From an uncultured Alphaproteobacteria bacterium (GTDB lineage: Bacteria; Pseudomonadota; Alphaproteobacteria; UBA7985; CAJQQZ01): DNA of 40,688 bases. Below are positions 14,912-23,874 of this stretch, piece by piece. The notes under the pieces are model-generated. The model ran no database searches. It was not told where the DNA came from and saw only the letters and a program-made list of their open reading frames with translations. The translations under genes and the position numbers were made by a program. The stretch covers positions 1-40,688 of the forward strand of contig CAJQQZ010000065.1 in the NCBI GenBank assembly GCA_905480575.1, read 5' to 3'. The number at the start of each line of letters is the position of its first letter. Position 1 is the stretch's first letter.

Positions 14912-15561
14912 AACCCGTCATCCTGTTTTCTGCCCTACTTGCCCTATCTATTTCTGCCAGTTCCCACGACAGTAAAGCGGCGGATGAAACGCCGGTCGGA
15001 TTGGTGGAAGAACTCGCCGATATCCAACTGGACATCGAAGAATTCGACTACGTCTATGAAGGGCAACAGATCAATTTGGGTCAAGAAGGTGAACTGGTTT
15101 TATCCTATTTCTCTTCCTGCCGGCTGGAACGTCTTAAGGGCGGACAGGTCGAAGTTGGGCAAAAATCTAGCCAAACAACCGGCGAACTGTTGGATCAGCA
15201 AACCATGGAATGCGACCAAAGCCAACTTGTTGCCAGTAACGAAGACACTGAATCAGCTGTATTCGTTTTTAGAGGCAGCAAAGACGATGAAGGAAGTGGC
15301 ATACGCCTCTATTCAACTTTGCCCGCAATCAAGGTGACAAGACCGATAGCCTACGCCCAAATAAATCGCATGGATTTAGATGGTGAGAATTGGCTCATAT
15401 CATTGAAGCCTGGTCTAAACGATCTGGCAAAACAGGCAATCAACTTAGAACCCGGTGGAACTTACCAACTCGTCATGAATGAAGAGCGCCTCACTTTCAC
15501 AATTGCGCGTACCGCTCTCGCTACCGACAATACTGTTCTCGGCAGAGTCATCATTTACTAG
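14908..15561 (+). CDS. secreted protein, FecR-like / unknown, in the pseudo-caspase operon
   Basis: The 217-residue product has a clear signal peptide (MKPVILFSALLALSISASS, cut near SKAA). The mature part is mostly beta-strand. The stretch YVYEGQQINLGQEGELVLSY and CRLERLKGGQVEVGQ resembles a FecR-like periplasmic domain (gel-like repeats of value-x-G-strand), followed by a second beta region (PGLNDLAKQAINLEPGGTYQ) of ligand-display type. Two cysteines (CRLE and MECDQ) could form a disulfide. No enzyme motif is visible. It overlaps the pseudo-caspase stop by four bases, and the cyclase gene starts 13 bases after it, so all three are one operon. The FecR link is tentative. Confidence 0.7.
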   Translation: MKPVILFSALLALSISASSHDSKAADETPVGLVEELADIQLDIEEFDYVYEGQQINLGQEGELVLSYFSSCRLERLKGGQVEVGQKSSQTTGELLDQQTMECDQSQLVASNEDTESAVFVFRGSKDDEGSGIRLYSTLPAIKVTRPIAYAQINRMDLDGENWLISLKPGLNDLAKQAINLEPGGTYQLVMNEERLTFTIARTALATDNTVLGRVIIY

Positions 15562-15574
15562 GGCATCTTGAATT

Positions 15575-17443
15575 TTGGCCAGCCTCAGAAATCAAAAGTC
15601 GATAAATGGTGGTGTTGTTATCATCATTGCCCTGGTTACAGCTTTGTTATCGGGGCCCATTTCTGATCGTTTATCCGGCATTTCGTTGGATCTGCTTTTT
15701 CTATCTCGATCTTTTGTCAATCAAGCCGATGACAAAGAGTTCAAAAGTGAAGACTTCGCCCTCGTCATCATTGACGAAGAAACCTACCGCACACCACCTT
15801 TTGAGCAAAGCCCCTTGGTGATGTGGACCCCTGCTATCGCAGCTGTCTTGGGTGACATACAAAAAGCCAAACCAAAGATGGTGGGAATGGATTTGATTTT
15901 CCCGACCTCTGTTGAAGCTTTGAGCCCCAACTACGACCGCCCGCTTCTGAAAGTTTTACGACGTGGCCGTAACGCCAAAAACCTAGTGATTGGCAAATTC
16001 GATCATCCAACCAAACCACTGAAGCCATCAAAGGGGCACGCCTTTGCAATTGGCCCTGGCAAGAACGTCCATGCAATTAATTTTCCGCCAGATCCAGACT
16101 CGATCATAAGGCGCGATAAATCACATTTTGACCGAACCGATGGCAGTTATCAAACATCTTTGAGGTTTGAGATGGCTAAGCGATTGAAACCAGATTTGGA
16201 GCTTGCCGATGAAACCGTCTATCTAAACTTCGATCGACACTCTTTGAAGGCAGAGACCTGGTCACTTTCTGATCTCTACACATGCCATCAGGATGGAAAC
16301 CAAGCAGCATATGACAAAGCCTTTAAAGACAAAATCGTACTGTTTGGGGTGGCCTTGGACGTTGAAGACCGAAAACTCAGTTCAGCACGGTGGCTAGCAG
16401 CACGCGGTCTAGAAACCAATCTGAAGCGTTGTACGCTACCAGTCAGAGAAGGTCTCAGCTGGCATAAAGAAAAGCTATCAACCATTCCCGGTGTCTTCCT
16501 CAATATCCAAGGCGTTAAGGATTGGTTGAATGGTAACCACATCCTCCCCTTGCCCCTATGGCAGCTCGCTTTGATTGTCTTTGTGAGCGCGGCATTGGTG
16601 GCTTTATTTTCAATCGGATCTGCCCTTTCTAGAGGCCTGACAGTTTTCCTCATTGCCATGATCCTTTGGGTAGTCTCGGCTTTCGTTTTTCTGGGCCTCA
16701 ACACACTATTACCGCTCCTGACCGGCCTAATTCTGACGGCATTAGCCTTCGTGGCCAGCCAAATCTACCGCCTTTTCGTGACAGAGAGAGAACGCAATCA
16801 AATTCGTTCAGCCTTCTCGCGCTATATGTCCGGTCCTCTTCTCGACCAAATGGTTGGCTCCGGCAAAATGCCGGAACTCGGTGGAGAGAAGCGTGAGGTA
16901 ACCATATTCTTCTCCGATATTGCTGGCTTTACGACTTTGTCAGAAAAGTCGAGTGACGAAGAAACTATTCAACGCCTCAACTCCTACTTCAACGCTATGT
17001 CTGAATGTGTTCAGCGTCACGGCGGGATAGTTGACAAGTTCATCGGCGATTCAGTCATGGCTATTTTCGGTGCACCGTTCGATCAACCTGATCATGCTAT
17101 CCAAGCTGTTGAAGCAGCCAAAGACTGTTTGTCTATGCTGGAGGAACATGAACTAGGCGCACTATTCCCAACAAGGATAGGCATTGCTTCTGGAAGCGCC
17201 ATTGTCGGCAACGTTGGCTCTGATCTACGTTTTGACTATACCGCTATTGGCAACGTCGTTAACACCGCCTCACGCCTTGAAAGCAGCAACAAAGAAACGG
17301 GAACACAGCTCCTTGTCCACGCCGACACGGCTAAACTGTACAATCAAACGGCAAGACACGCAGATGAACTCATCAAAGCTGGGGAATTGCAATTGAGAGG
17401 CCAAGAGGCTGTGACAGAAGTTTATACTCTCAAGTCAAAGTAA
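15575..17443 (+). CDS. CHASE2-domain class III adenylate cyclase
   Basis: The 622-residue membrane receptor opens with one N-terminal transmembrane helix (13-28), a periplasmic CHASE2 sensor (about 35-325, with FALVIIDEETY, MVGMDLIFP and KDKIVLFGVA), then three transmembrane helices (328-398) and a cytosolic class III cyclase domain (435-620). Catalytic residues are present: metal Asp448 in FFSDIAGF and Asp492 in FIGDSVMAIF, adenine-specific Lys488 and Asp554/Thr556 in DYTAIGN, and Asn563 and Arg567 in NTASR. cAMP is the expected product. The start is TTG at 15575 because no ATG lies in frame before the first helix. The protein would sense a signal in the periplasm, where its two secreted operon partners reside. 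Confidence 0.92.
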   Translation: MASLRNQKSINGGVVIIIALVTALLSGPISDRLSGISLDLLFLSRSFVNQADDKEFKSEDFALVIIDEETYRTPPFEQSPLVMWTPAIAAVLGDIQKAKPKMVGMDLIFPTSVEALSPNYDRPLLKVLRRGRNAKNLVIGKFDHPTKPLKPSKGHAFAIGPGKNVHAINFPPDPDSIIRRDKSHFDRTDGSYQTSLRFEMAKRLKPDLELADETVYLNFDRHSLKAETWSLSDLYTCHQDGNQAAYDKAFKDKIVLFGVALDVEDRKLSSARWLAARGLETNLKRCTLPVREGLSWHKEKLSTIPGVFLNIQGVKDWLNGNHILPLPLWQLALIVFVSAALVALFSIGSALSRGLTVFLIAMILWVVSAFVFLGLNTLLPLLTGLILTALAFVASQIYRLFVTERERNQIRSAFSRYMSGPLLDQMVGSGKMPELGGEKREVTIFFSDIAGFTTLSEKSSDEETIQRLNSYFNAMSECVQRHGGIVDKFIGDSVMAIFGAPFDQPDHAIQAVEAAKDCLSMLEEHELGALFPTRIGIASGSAIVGNVGSDLRFDYTAIGNVVNTASRLESSNKETGTQLLVHADTAKLYNQTARHADELIKAGELQLRGQEAVTEVYTLKSK

Positions 17444-17464
17444 GTTTACCGACGAGTTCAATGG

Positions 17465-18622
17465 TTAGCGAGCAAGATTTGGGACAAGGAACTCTGACAA
17501 CTCCTCAACGGCTGAACATCCAATTTGACCCATTGTCGCTCTAAATTCTTCTTTAAGTATCGTTGCAACGTGGTCAGCTCCGCTGTTGCCCACGACACCC
17601 ATACCAAACATGAACGCACGCCCTAACAAAACAAAGTCAGCACCTTTCGCTAGCATTCTTGCAATATCTAGGCCTGTACGAACACCACCGTCAGCCAACA
17701 ACGTCATGTCCTCGCCAACAGCGTCTCTCATCAACGGTAGAACATCGATCGCCGTCTCCGCCGCGTCTAACTGACGACCGCCATGGTTGGAAACAACGAT
17801 GCCATCAACGCCAACGGCTTTACAAAGCCGGGCTTCCTCAGGGTCGAGAAGCCCTTTCACCATGAGTTTTCCATCCCAATTGTTCCGAAACCACTTTACG
17901 CGTTCAATAGAGACGTGCCCCTCAATAAGATCATTTAGGTAACTGCCCAATTCACTGAGTTTAAGGCCTTTCGGCATGTAGGGTTTTATGTTTCTGAATT
18001 CGGGCACGCCATGACGTAACGTTGCCATCGCCCATCTGGGCCGGGCAAGAATTTGAGCAAGAGTTTGCAAGCTGAATTCTGGAGGTACAGAAAGCCCATT
18101 CTGCACGTTCTTTCGGCGGTTTGTATTTGTTGGAATATCAACCGTAATGATCAGTGCTTTTGCACCTGCAGCCTTCGCTCGCCGCAACATATCTAGATCA
18201 ATCTCGTTATCAATGGTTGCATATTGTTGATACCAATGACAGTCTCCTGCCGCCTTTTGGATATCTTCAACCGACGATGTCGAAAACCCAGACAAAGCAA
18301 AGGGTAAATTGTGCTTTTTGGCTGCAAGAGCCATATGTTCTGGCGCTTTTGGCCAAGTTAGCCCTGTTAAACCAACAGGAGCCACCCCAAAGGGTGCTGA
18401 ATAAGTTTCACCAAACAAGCTCGTTGATAAATCAGGGTGATTAGCCTTGTCCGAAAGGTACCGCGGTCGAAGTTTCACCGACTTGAGAGCATCTAGATTG
18501 TCTTGAAGATTGTGCTCATCTCCAATCCCGCCAACTACGTAATCAAAGGCAAATTTTGGGACAGCTTTTTCGAAGCCAGCTTCTAGATCCCACACGGATG
18601 GATAGTGTTTTTTATAATTCAT
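17465..18622 (-). CDS. FMN-dependent alpha-hydroxy-acid oxidase (LldD-like), second copy
   Basis: This 385-residue protein has the complete family signature: APVGLTG near 81, WYQQY near 130, MVKGLLDPEEA near 254, SNHGGRQLD with His280 and Arg283, ADGGVRTGLD, and LLGRAFMFG. Compared with the copy at 245-1381 the motifs are canonical, so an L-lactate- or glycolate-type substrate is plausible. The start ATG has AGGG upstream. The gene is downstream of a large membrane protein gene in the same direction (65-base gap) and convergent with the cyclase gene (21-base gap). No lactate permease or regulator gene is adjacent. Confidence 0.9.
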   Translation of the reverse strand: MNYKKHYPSVWDLEAGFEKAVPKFAFDYVVGGIGDEHNLQDNLDALKSVKLRPRYLSDKANHPDLSTSLFGETYSAPFGVAPVGLTGLTWPKAPEHMALAAKKHNLPFALSGFSTSSVEDIQKAAGDCHWYQQYATIDNEIDLDMLRRAKAAGAKALIITVDIPTNTNRRKNVQNGLSVPPEFSLQTLAQILARPRWAMATLRHGVPEFRNIKPYMPKGLKLSELGSYLNDLIEGHVSIERVKWFRNNWDGKLMVKGLLDPEEARLCKAVGVDGIVVSNHGGRQLDAAETAIDVLPLMRDAVGEDMTLLADGGVRTGLDIARMLAKGADFVLLGRAFMFGMGVVGNSGADHVATILKEEFRATMGQIGCSAVEELSEFLVPNLAR

Positions 18623-18687
18623 TACCGGCCCTACAGGTCCCTAAGGTCAGGCAAACTATAGTGCAGTTAACGAACAGAGCAAGTGCG

Positions 18688-20640
18688 TCAGGCTTGTTCT
18701 TCAAACGTTTGCCTCGGCAACACCCTTCGTCTCATAATTAGCAAGATCAGTATGATAACAATCGAGCCGAAATCGACGGCTCCTTGAACAACCCAACCGC
18801 TGATAACGTCATAGAAATAGACAACGACTGCTTTCAATCGTGTGATCTGTTGTGGTTCCGGTATTACCACCTCTTCACTTTGACTAACGAAGTTGCTTTC
18901 GATAGAGGTCTTGATCTCGCCGAAACGTTGGCGCAAGGTTTGCAATCGTTGGCGCTGAGCAGCGGCAATGGCGGCGTTTGAACTGCCACTGCGCTCAATC
19001 ACTGAATCCAAGGCCTCTGTTGCTTCTCGCATAGGTCCGATTGGATCAACGGCCTTCAAGCGTGCAAGATCATCCCTTATCGCTCGCAATCTCAAGAAAT
19101 ATTTGGGTTCCAAATCACGGAATCGCTCACCCGAAGCTGCACCCGCCATGTTAGAACGGAATTCTTCGAACTCGGCACTCAGGATCTCTAATGTTCTGGT
19201 CCGCTCATCTTCCAAGCGGTTGAGTTCCTGCCAAGCGAAGTTTAACCTGTTGGCTGCACTTTCAAGAAAGCCAGCGATTTGCCCATCCCCTGCGAAACCA
19301 GTAAACAGTCCTTCTTCGCGCTCTAACTCAGACAGCCTTGCTAAATCCTCTGAATGTGCACGCATCACAGGCTCTAAGGCCAACTGCTCTAGCTTCTGAT
19401 CAGAAATGGCGGAGGCTGACATTTCTAAATCGCTCAACGTATGAAGAAAGTGCGTTTTCATGGCTTTGTCAGAGCTGACACCGACAACGCCTAACAGGGT
19501 TGAGATCGAGAAAATCACAACGACTGAGATAGATAGAGCTATCAAAGAGATTGGGTTTGCCACCCCTTTCCAACCGTATAACCGCGCCAAACGGAAAAAA
19601 CGCGTCCAAATGTAAAAAGTGAGGACCGAAGAAATGATCGCCAACCCAATCGGGACAGCCCATTGCAATAACGGCCCTTCGTTGGCGTCAACGAACTCAA
19701 ACCTGAACCCTTGCATCGTTGTATAACCGGACAGCGTCATGGCGATGAAAGCAATGATCGCTGGCAGTCGACTGGGATCGCCTCCGAACTCTTCGAGAAT
19801 TGCCTTCTCACGCTTCTTTTCGATAGAAGCCAACATGCGATTATGGCGCATACGGTCTCTTAGCCAAAGGCGTATTTGTAGGCATAAAGGAACTAAGACA
19901 GCCTTTATAATCCACCGAACAAGCAACGAAAAGAAATACAAGGCGCAGGCGGCAACAGTCCAAAGCAGAGAATAGAGCAACCACCACACGGCCCCTCTCC
20001 CACTCTCATCATCCACTGCGAAAGCAAGTAACCTCGCGGCCATTCCAGCCAATCCCTCTGCATGCACGAGAAAATCGTCGGCTTTGATAAAGATAAAGGC
20101 AGGGCCGAAATAGAGAATTGCCCAGAGCAGAATTTTCCAGAAATGAACTTTCTGCAGGACGTCGACAAATTCTTCGAAGAACACAACGATCAAAACAAGT
20201 GAAGAGAAGGACCCGAGATAAACCACCCATAGCTGCCAAAGTGGCCAGCTGGCTGGTAGCACATAGAGCTGTAGAACAATGCCGAATGCGATTGCCGTCA
20301 AAGCGATCCCGAAAAGCACCGCCCAATTACGAGCCGCCCTTTCTCGCCCACCGAGCGAAACGAGAATATGATGGACACATAAAGCAACGGCGAGCAAAGC
20401 GCCGATGCCACCTGAATAAACAAGCCACCAACGCTGATCACTCCATGCGTCAGGTTTTAAATGATCCTGCATCAACGCACCGAGTGCAAAGGCGGCCAGT
20501 GATCCACCTATGACGATCAACAGCCATTTTATCTTAGACAGGAAGGTAGAACCATTAGCGTTCATTGGCTGCTCGGGACTCTGTTTCAGGTCGTGAAGTT
20601 CCATTTTCTCAGATTGTATCACGTCAATCTGGCTCTCCAC
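18688..20640 (-). CDS. multi-pass membrane protein with large helical domain, function unknown
   Basis: I do not recognise this 650-residue protein. It has about ten predicted transmembrane helices: 38-56, 71-93, 104-126, 134-154, 168-186, 219-242, 291-305, 327-347 and 362-388, then one final helix near 620-636. Between the last two lies a long soluble, charged, helical region (about 392-600) rich in Glu, Arg and Leu (SELEREEGLF, EELNRLEDER-type heptads), with coiled-coil character. A basic patch RDRMRHNRMLASIEKKREKA (about 261-280) sits on the cytosolic side. The start may be GTG at 20640 or ATG at 20604; neither has a strong ribosome binding site. The layout suggests a sensor or a mechanosensitive-like scaffold, but nothing identifies it. 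Confidence 0.75.
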   Translation of the reverse strand: MESQIDVIQSEKMELHDLKQSPEQPMNANGSTFLSKIKWLLIVIGGSLAAFALGALMQDHLKPDAWSDQRWWLVYSGGIGALLAVALCVHHILVSLGGRERAARNWAVLFGIALTAIAFGIVLQLYVLPASWPLWQLWVVYLGSFSSLVLIVVFFEEFVDVLQKVHFWKILLWAILYFGPAFIFIKADDFLVHAEGLAGMAARLLAFAVDDESGRGAVWWLLYSLLWTVAACALYFFSLLVRWIIKAVLVPLCLQIRLWLRDRMRHNRMLASIEKKREKAILEEFGGDPSRLPAIIAFIAMTLSGYTTMQGFRFEFVDANEGPLLQWAVPIGLAIISSVLTFYIWTRFFRLARLYGWKGVANPISLIALSISVVVIFSISTLLGVVGVSSDKAMKTHFLHTLSDLEMSASAISDQKLEQLALEPVMRAHSEDLARLSELEREEGLFTGFAGDGQIAGFLESAANRLNFAWQELNRLEDERTRTLEILSAEFEEFRSNMAGAASGERFRDLEPKYFLRLRAIRDDLARLKAVDPIGPMREATEALDSVIERSGSSNAAIAAAQRQRLQTLRQRFGEIKTSIESNFVSQSEEVVIPEPQQITRLKAVVVYFYDVISGWVVQGAVDFGSIVIILILLIMRRRVLPRQTFEEQA

Positions 20641-20881
20641 GAGATCACTATTTTGCTCAGAAATCGCTCTGATCCTTCATTGCAACGACAAGACTAAAAG
20701 CTGTTACCCAAGCATTAAGGCAATTCTGTGCAATGAAGAAGAATGAATCTGGCCATCAACAACTGCCTATTTTTTGACCACACAACATACACTGATCGTT
20801 TTATAGGCACAGCAAGATAAATTCTTCTGGATCTGTAGCCCTAACACATTGTTTTTTCGCTGATCTATCCGTTTTAGGCAT

Positions 20882-20897
20882 TGGCACGACACTTGCT
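20882..20897 (+). promoter_or_regulatory. sigma-54 (RpoN) promoter of the ammonium transporter gene
   Basis: TGGCAC-GACAC-TTGCT fits the sigma-54 -24/-12 consensus (TGGCAC-N5-TTGCW), with GG and GC at the required spacing. It ends 39 bases before the amt ATG. Nitrogen-starvation control through NtrC is the usual arrangement; no clear NtrC site was identified by eye in the roughly 240 bases upstream. Confidence 0.88.
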
Positions 20898-20936
20898 AAT
20901 AGAAAAGCGACCTTACCAATCCTGAGGAACCTTCTC

Positions 20937-22256
20937 ATGCCAAAGATCAAGACGGGCCTGCCAATCCTAATTACAACTGGTGCATTTCTCACACTGCCTC
21001 AAACCGCATTTGCAGCGGTCGACCCTGAAACGAACTTCGTTTTCAACACCCTGATATTCTATCTCGGTGGCATTTTGGTGATGTGGATGGCTGCTGGCTT
21101 CACCAGGTTAGAGACAGGGTTAGTGCGTTCGAAGAACTCGGCGATGATGTGCTTGAATAATGTTGGACTCTATTCCGTTACAGGTTTGATGTTCTGGATT
21201 TGCGGCTATGACATGATCTATGGCATTGAAAAAGGCGGTTACATCAACATCCCCGATTTTTTTTGGACAGCCGATGACCCTACAGAGTTTAGTGAAGACG
21301 GTAAATATGCAGCAGCCTCGGATTGGTTTTTCCAGATGGCATTTGTTGCGGCGACGGCTTCAATCATTTGCGGCACAGTGGCAGAGCGCATAAAGTTTTG
21401 GGGTTTCATGGTCTTCGTGGCTGTTATGACAGGTTTCCTCTATCCGATCACCGCTTCTTGGGGTTGGGGTGGCGGTTGGCTCGCTGAACTGGGTTTCAGT
21501 GACTTCGCCGGCTCATCTTATGTGCATTCATTTGGTGGTTGGGCAGCCTTGACTGGCGCAATCGTTCTCGGAGCACGAAAAGGAAAGTATCTCTCTGGCG
21601 GGCGTATCAATCCTATGCCAGGCTCGAATCTTCCCCTAGCAACCCTCGGTACTTTCATTCTTTGGATGGGCTGGTTTGGCTTCAATGGAGCCTCGCAATT
21701 GGCCCTAGGGTCTGGTCCAGATGCAATCGCGATTGCAACTATTGTTATGAACTCCAACATGGCTGCAGTCTCTGGTGCCATTACAACAATGGTCGTTATG
21801 CAGCTTGTTTACAAGAAGATCGATCTCACCATGGTACTCAACGGCGCTTTGGCGGGATTGGTTGCGATTACGGCTGAACCACTGGAGGCAACGGTCCCTG
21901 AGGCAATGGTGATCGGTACTGTTGGTGCTTTGATTGTTATCTACCTAGTACCGCTCCTGGATAGGCTTAAGATCGATGACGTTGTTGGCGCGATACCTGT
22001 TCACCTTGGCGCGGGACTTTGGGGCACCCTCTGTGTCGCTTATACCAAGGACAGCGCAACCCTCATGGGTCAGCTGACCGGCATGTTCGCCATTGCAGTC
22101 TTTATAATCGTTGCTTCAGCTCTCGTTTGGCTAGCCATTAAACATACAATGGGCCTACGTGTTTCAGAGGAGGAAGAGTTCAATGGCCTAGACCGCAGTT
22201 TCCTCGGCGTAGAATCCTACCCTGAATTTGGGCAAGGTTCTCAACGTTTCGGGTAA
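20937..22256 (+). CDS. amt: ammonium transporter (Amt/Mep/Rh family)
   Basis: The 439-residue protein begins with a signal-peptide-like segment ending AFAAVDP and has the 11 membrane segments of Amt. Family marks are GTVAERIKFWGF, the first pore histidine in SYVHSFGGW, NPMPGSNLPLA, FILWMGWFGFNGAS and the second pore histidine in GAIPVHLGAG. The twin-His pore needed for ammonium conduction is intact. The cytosolic tail is short and ends EFGQGSQRFG. No glnK gene (PII protein) is next to it, unlike most amt loci. The start ATG has GAGGA upstream, and transcription should come from a sigma-54 promoter, matching nitrogen control. Confidence 0.95.
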   Translation: MPKIKTGLPILITTGAFLTLPQTAFAAVDPETNFVFNTLIFYLGGILVMWMAAGFTRLETGLVRSKNSAMMCLNNVGLYSVTGLMFWICGYDMIYGIEKGGYINIPDFFWTADDPTEFSEDGKYAAASDWFFQMAFVAATASIICGTVAERIKFWGFMVFVAVMTGFLYPITASWGWGGGWLAELGFSDFAGSSYVHSFGGWAALTGAIVLGARKGKYLSGGRINPMPGSNLPLATLGTFILWMGWFGFNGASQLALGSGPDAIAIATIVMNSNMAAVSGAITTMVVMQLVYKKIDLTMVLNGALAGLVAITAEPLEATVPEAMVIGTVGALIVIYLVPLLDRLKIDDVVGAIPVHLGAGLWGTLCVAYTKDSATLMGQLTGMFAIAVFIIVASALVWLAIKHTMGLRVSEEEEFNGLDRSFLGVESYPEFGQGSQRFG

Positions 22257-22276
22257 GGATTTAGGCAAAAATAGCA

Positions 22277-22312
22277 ACGGCCCGGAAAAGTTACGTCCGG
22301 GCCGTCTTCTTT
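22277..22312 (+). terminator. intrinsic terminator of amt
   Basis: ACGGCCCGGA pairs with TCCGGGCCGT around a 9-base loop and is followed by CTTCTTT. It lies 20 bases after the amt stop. The last gene of the convergent betaine operon ends at 22360. Confidence 0.88.
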
Positions 22313-22359
22313 AAACCAATACATTCCGACGAGTATAATCGACCCATAGGCGACGCTTT

Positions 22360-23874
22360 TTATTGGCCACGTTGCCCCTGAACTACCCGGTTCAAAATCA
22401 AAGCGCAGAACAAAATGGCAAATCCGGCCAAGATACCCTGCCCGATTGAACCATAGTTAAGTCCTTCAAGCACATCCTCACCCAGTCCTTTGGCACCGAT
22501 AAGTGAAGCAATCACTACCATGGCCAACGACAACATGATTGTTTGATTGACACCGGTCAGAATTGATGGTGCAGCCAATGGCAAATCAACTTTTCGCAGC
22601 AGATACCATTTGGACGCACCGTAGGCGATGGCGGCTTCGCGGATTGATTCAGGAACGCCGCGCAACCCAAGCACCGTTAAACGAACGACAGGTGTGCCGC
22701 CAAAGATCATTGTTGTAATAACCGCCGCCGGTTTACCAGTGCCGAAGAAAGCAATCACCGGAATCATGAAGACGAAAGCTGGCATCGTTTGCATAAAGTC
22801 CATGATCGGTCGAATGACAGAATAGAGTCTTGGACGTCGGGCACAATACATCCCCAATGGAATACCTATCAGGATAGACAAGCAAGCAGCCGTACCCAGC
22901 AAAGCCAATGTCGTCATTGCCTTATCCCAAAACCCCCAAAGTCCCATGTAAGCCAGGAAACCTGCTGAAAAGAGCGCGGCTTTCTTACCCGCCGCAAGCG
23001 CCGTCAACAACACAATGAAGGAGAAGATAACGATCCACGGTGTGGCAACGAACAACAATTCGAGAAAGTCCAGTACGGAGCGGATGCCAAAGATAATGGA
23101 TAAGAACAACCAACTGGCGTTTTTACGCGCGAGATCAAATAGATACTCAATCCATTCAATCGTGGTTAGCCGAATAGAATCTGTTGTTGGGAAAACGCTG
23201 AGCAGTTTAATCCAATCAGGAAACACAAACTCAATTACACAGGCGGTTAACACAACCGCAATAAAGATCACTGTCGTCACTGTGCGTAAAAAGCTAAGGC
23301 CTGAGTTAATGGATCGATCCGACAACCAGGCTGAGAAACGTTTCTCTAGAATCGAATTAGCAAGGAGGCCCTCGACAGCCTTAACAGCCAACAACATCAA
23401 CACACCAAAGAGAGCGACCCAAAAGGCTGAGTTCTCTGCTGAGGTTACAGCATTTTGATAGCCGTTCATTGAGGCTTCAAGTGAAGCTATGGTTTCTTGG
23501 ATCTTGGGGATTTTCGCGTCCAACCCCTTCTCGATAGCTTTATCAAGTTTTCGGTAGTTGAGATCGAGAACTTTCACAACAGATGCCATCTGGTCCCGTG
23601 CCCCAGCACCCAAGTCACCGAAGAGTCCCCGCGCTATCTGTATTAGCGCGAAAGTCTCAAGAATAACGAAGGGCAAGCCCCAGTTCCAAATACCGCGCAT
23701 GCCATACCAAACAGGCCCCAACAGTGCCGCTACCCAATTAAAAGTCCAAGTGAAACTGGACGAAGCCCCAATTTTGTCAAACTCGTTTTGATAGTAGTCA
23801 GGGCTTGTTTCAACGAAGGCTGCAATAAGTTCTGAACGACCTTCATCGCTCGAAAGGGTGTCAGGATTGATCAT
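22360..23874 (-). CDS. glycine betaine/proline-type ABC importer permease (ProW-like) with N-terminal membrane extension
   Basis: The last 260 residues are a classic ProW/OpuAB permease: GTAACLSILIGIPLGMYCAR, MDFMQTMPAFVFMIPV, and the coupling loop AAIAYGASKWYLLRKVDLP with PSILTGVNQTIMLSLAMVVI. The first 240 residues are unusual. Residues 25-85 (YYQNEFDKIGASSSFTWTF, NWVAALLGPVWYGMRGIW) resemble DUF2628, a small membrane domain. A helical stretch (95-140) and extra transmembrane segments follow, making 504 residues against about 280-350 for common ProW. Its ATG overlaps the ATP-binding gene stop (ATGA at 23874-23871). It imports osmoprotectants such as betaine together with the two upstream genes. 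Confidence 0.9.
   Translation of the reverse strand: MINPDTLSSDEGRSELIAAFVETSPDYYQNEFDKIGASSSFTWTFNWVAALLGPVWYGMRGIWNWGLPFVILETFALIQIARGLFGDLGAGARDQMASVVKVLDLNYRKLDKAIEKGLDAKIPKIQETIASLEASMNGYQNAVTSAENSAFWVALFGVLMLLAVKAVEGLLANSILEKRFSAWLSDRSINSGLSFLRTVTTVIFIAVVLTACVIEFVFPDWIKLLSVFPTTDSIRLTTIEWIEYLFDLARKNASWLFLSIIFGIRSVLDFLELLFVATPWIVIFSFIVLLTALAAGKKAALFSAGFLAYMGLWGFWDKAMTTLALLGTAACLSILIGIPLGMYCARRPRLYSVIRPIMDFMQTMPAFVFMIPVIAFFGTGKPAAVITTMIFGGTPVVRLTVLGLRGVPESIREAAIAYGASKWYLLRKVDLPLAAPSILTGVNQTIMLSLAMVVIASLIGAKGLGEDVLEGLNYGSIGQGILAGFAILFCALILNRVVQGQRGQ

Noticed and set aside
20641-20880. NtrC-type enhancer site upstream of amt
   Set aside because: Some TGCA-like half-sites occur but none has proper spacing; only the sigma-54 site itself is convincing.
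20801-20992. 63-residue reverse frame upstream of and overlapping the amt start
   Set aside because: It crosses the sigma-54 promoter and the amt ribosome binding site in reverse, with no sign of its own translation signals.
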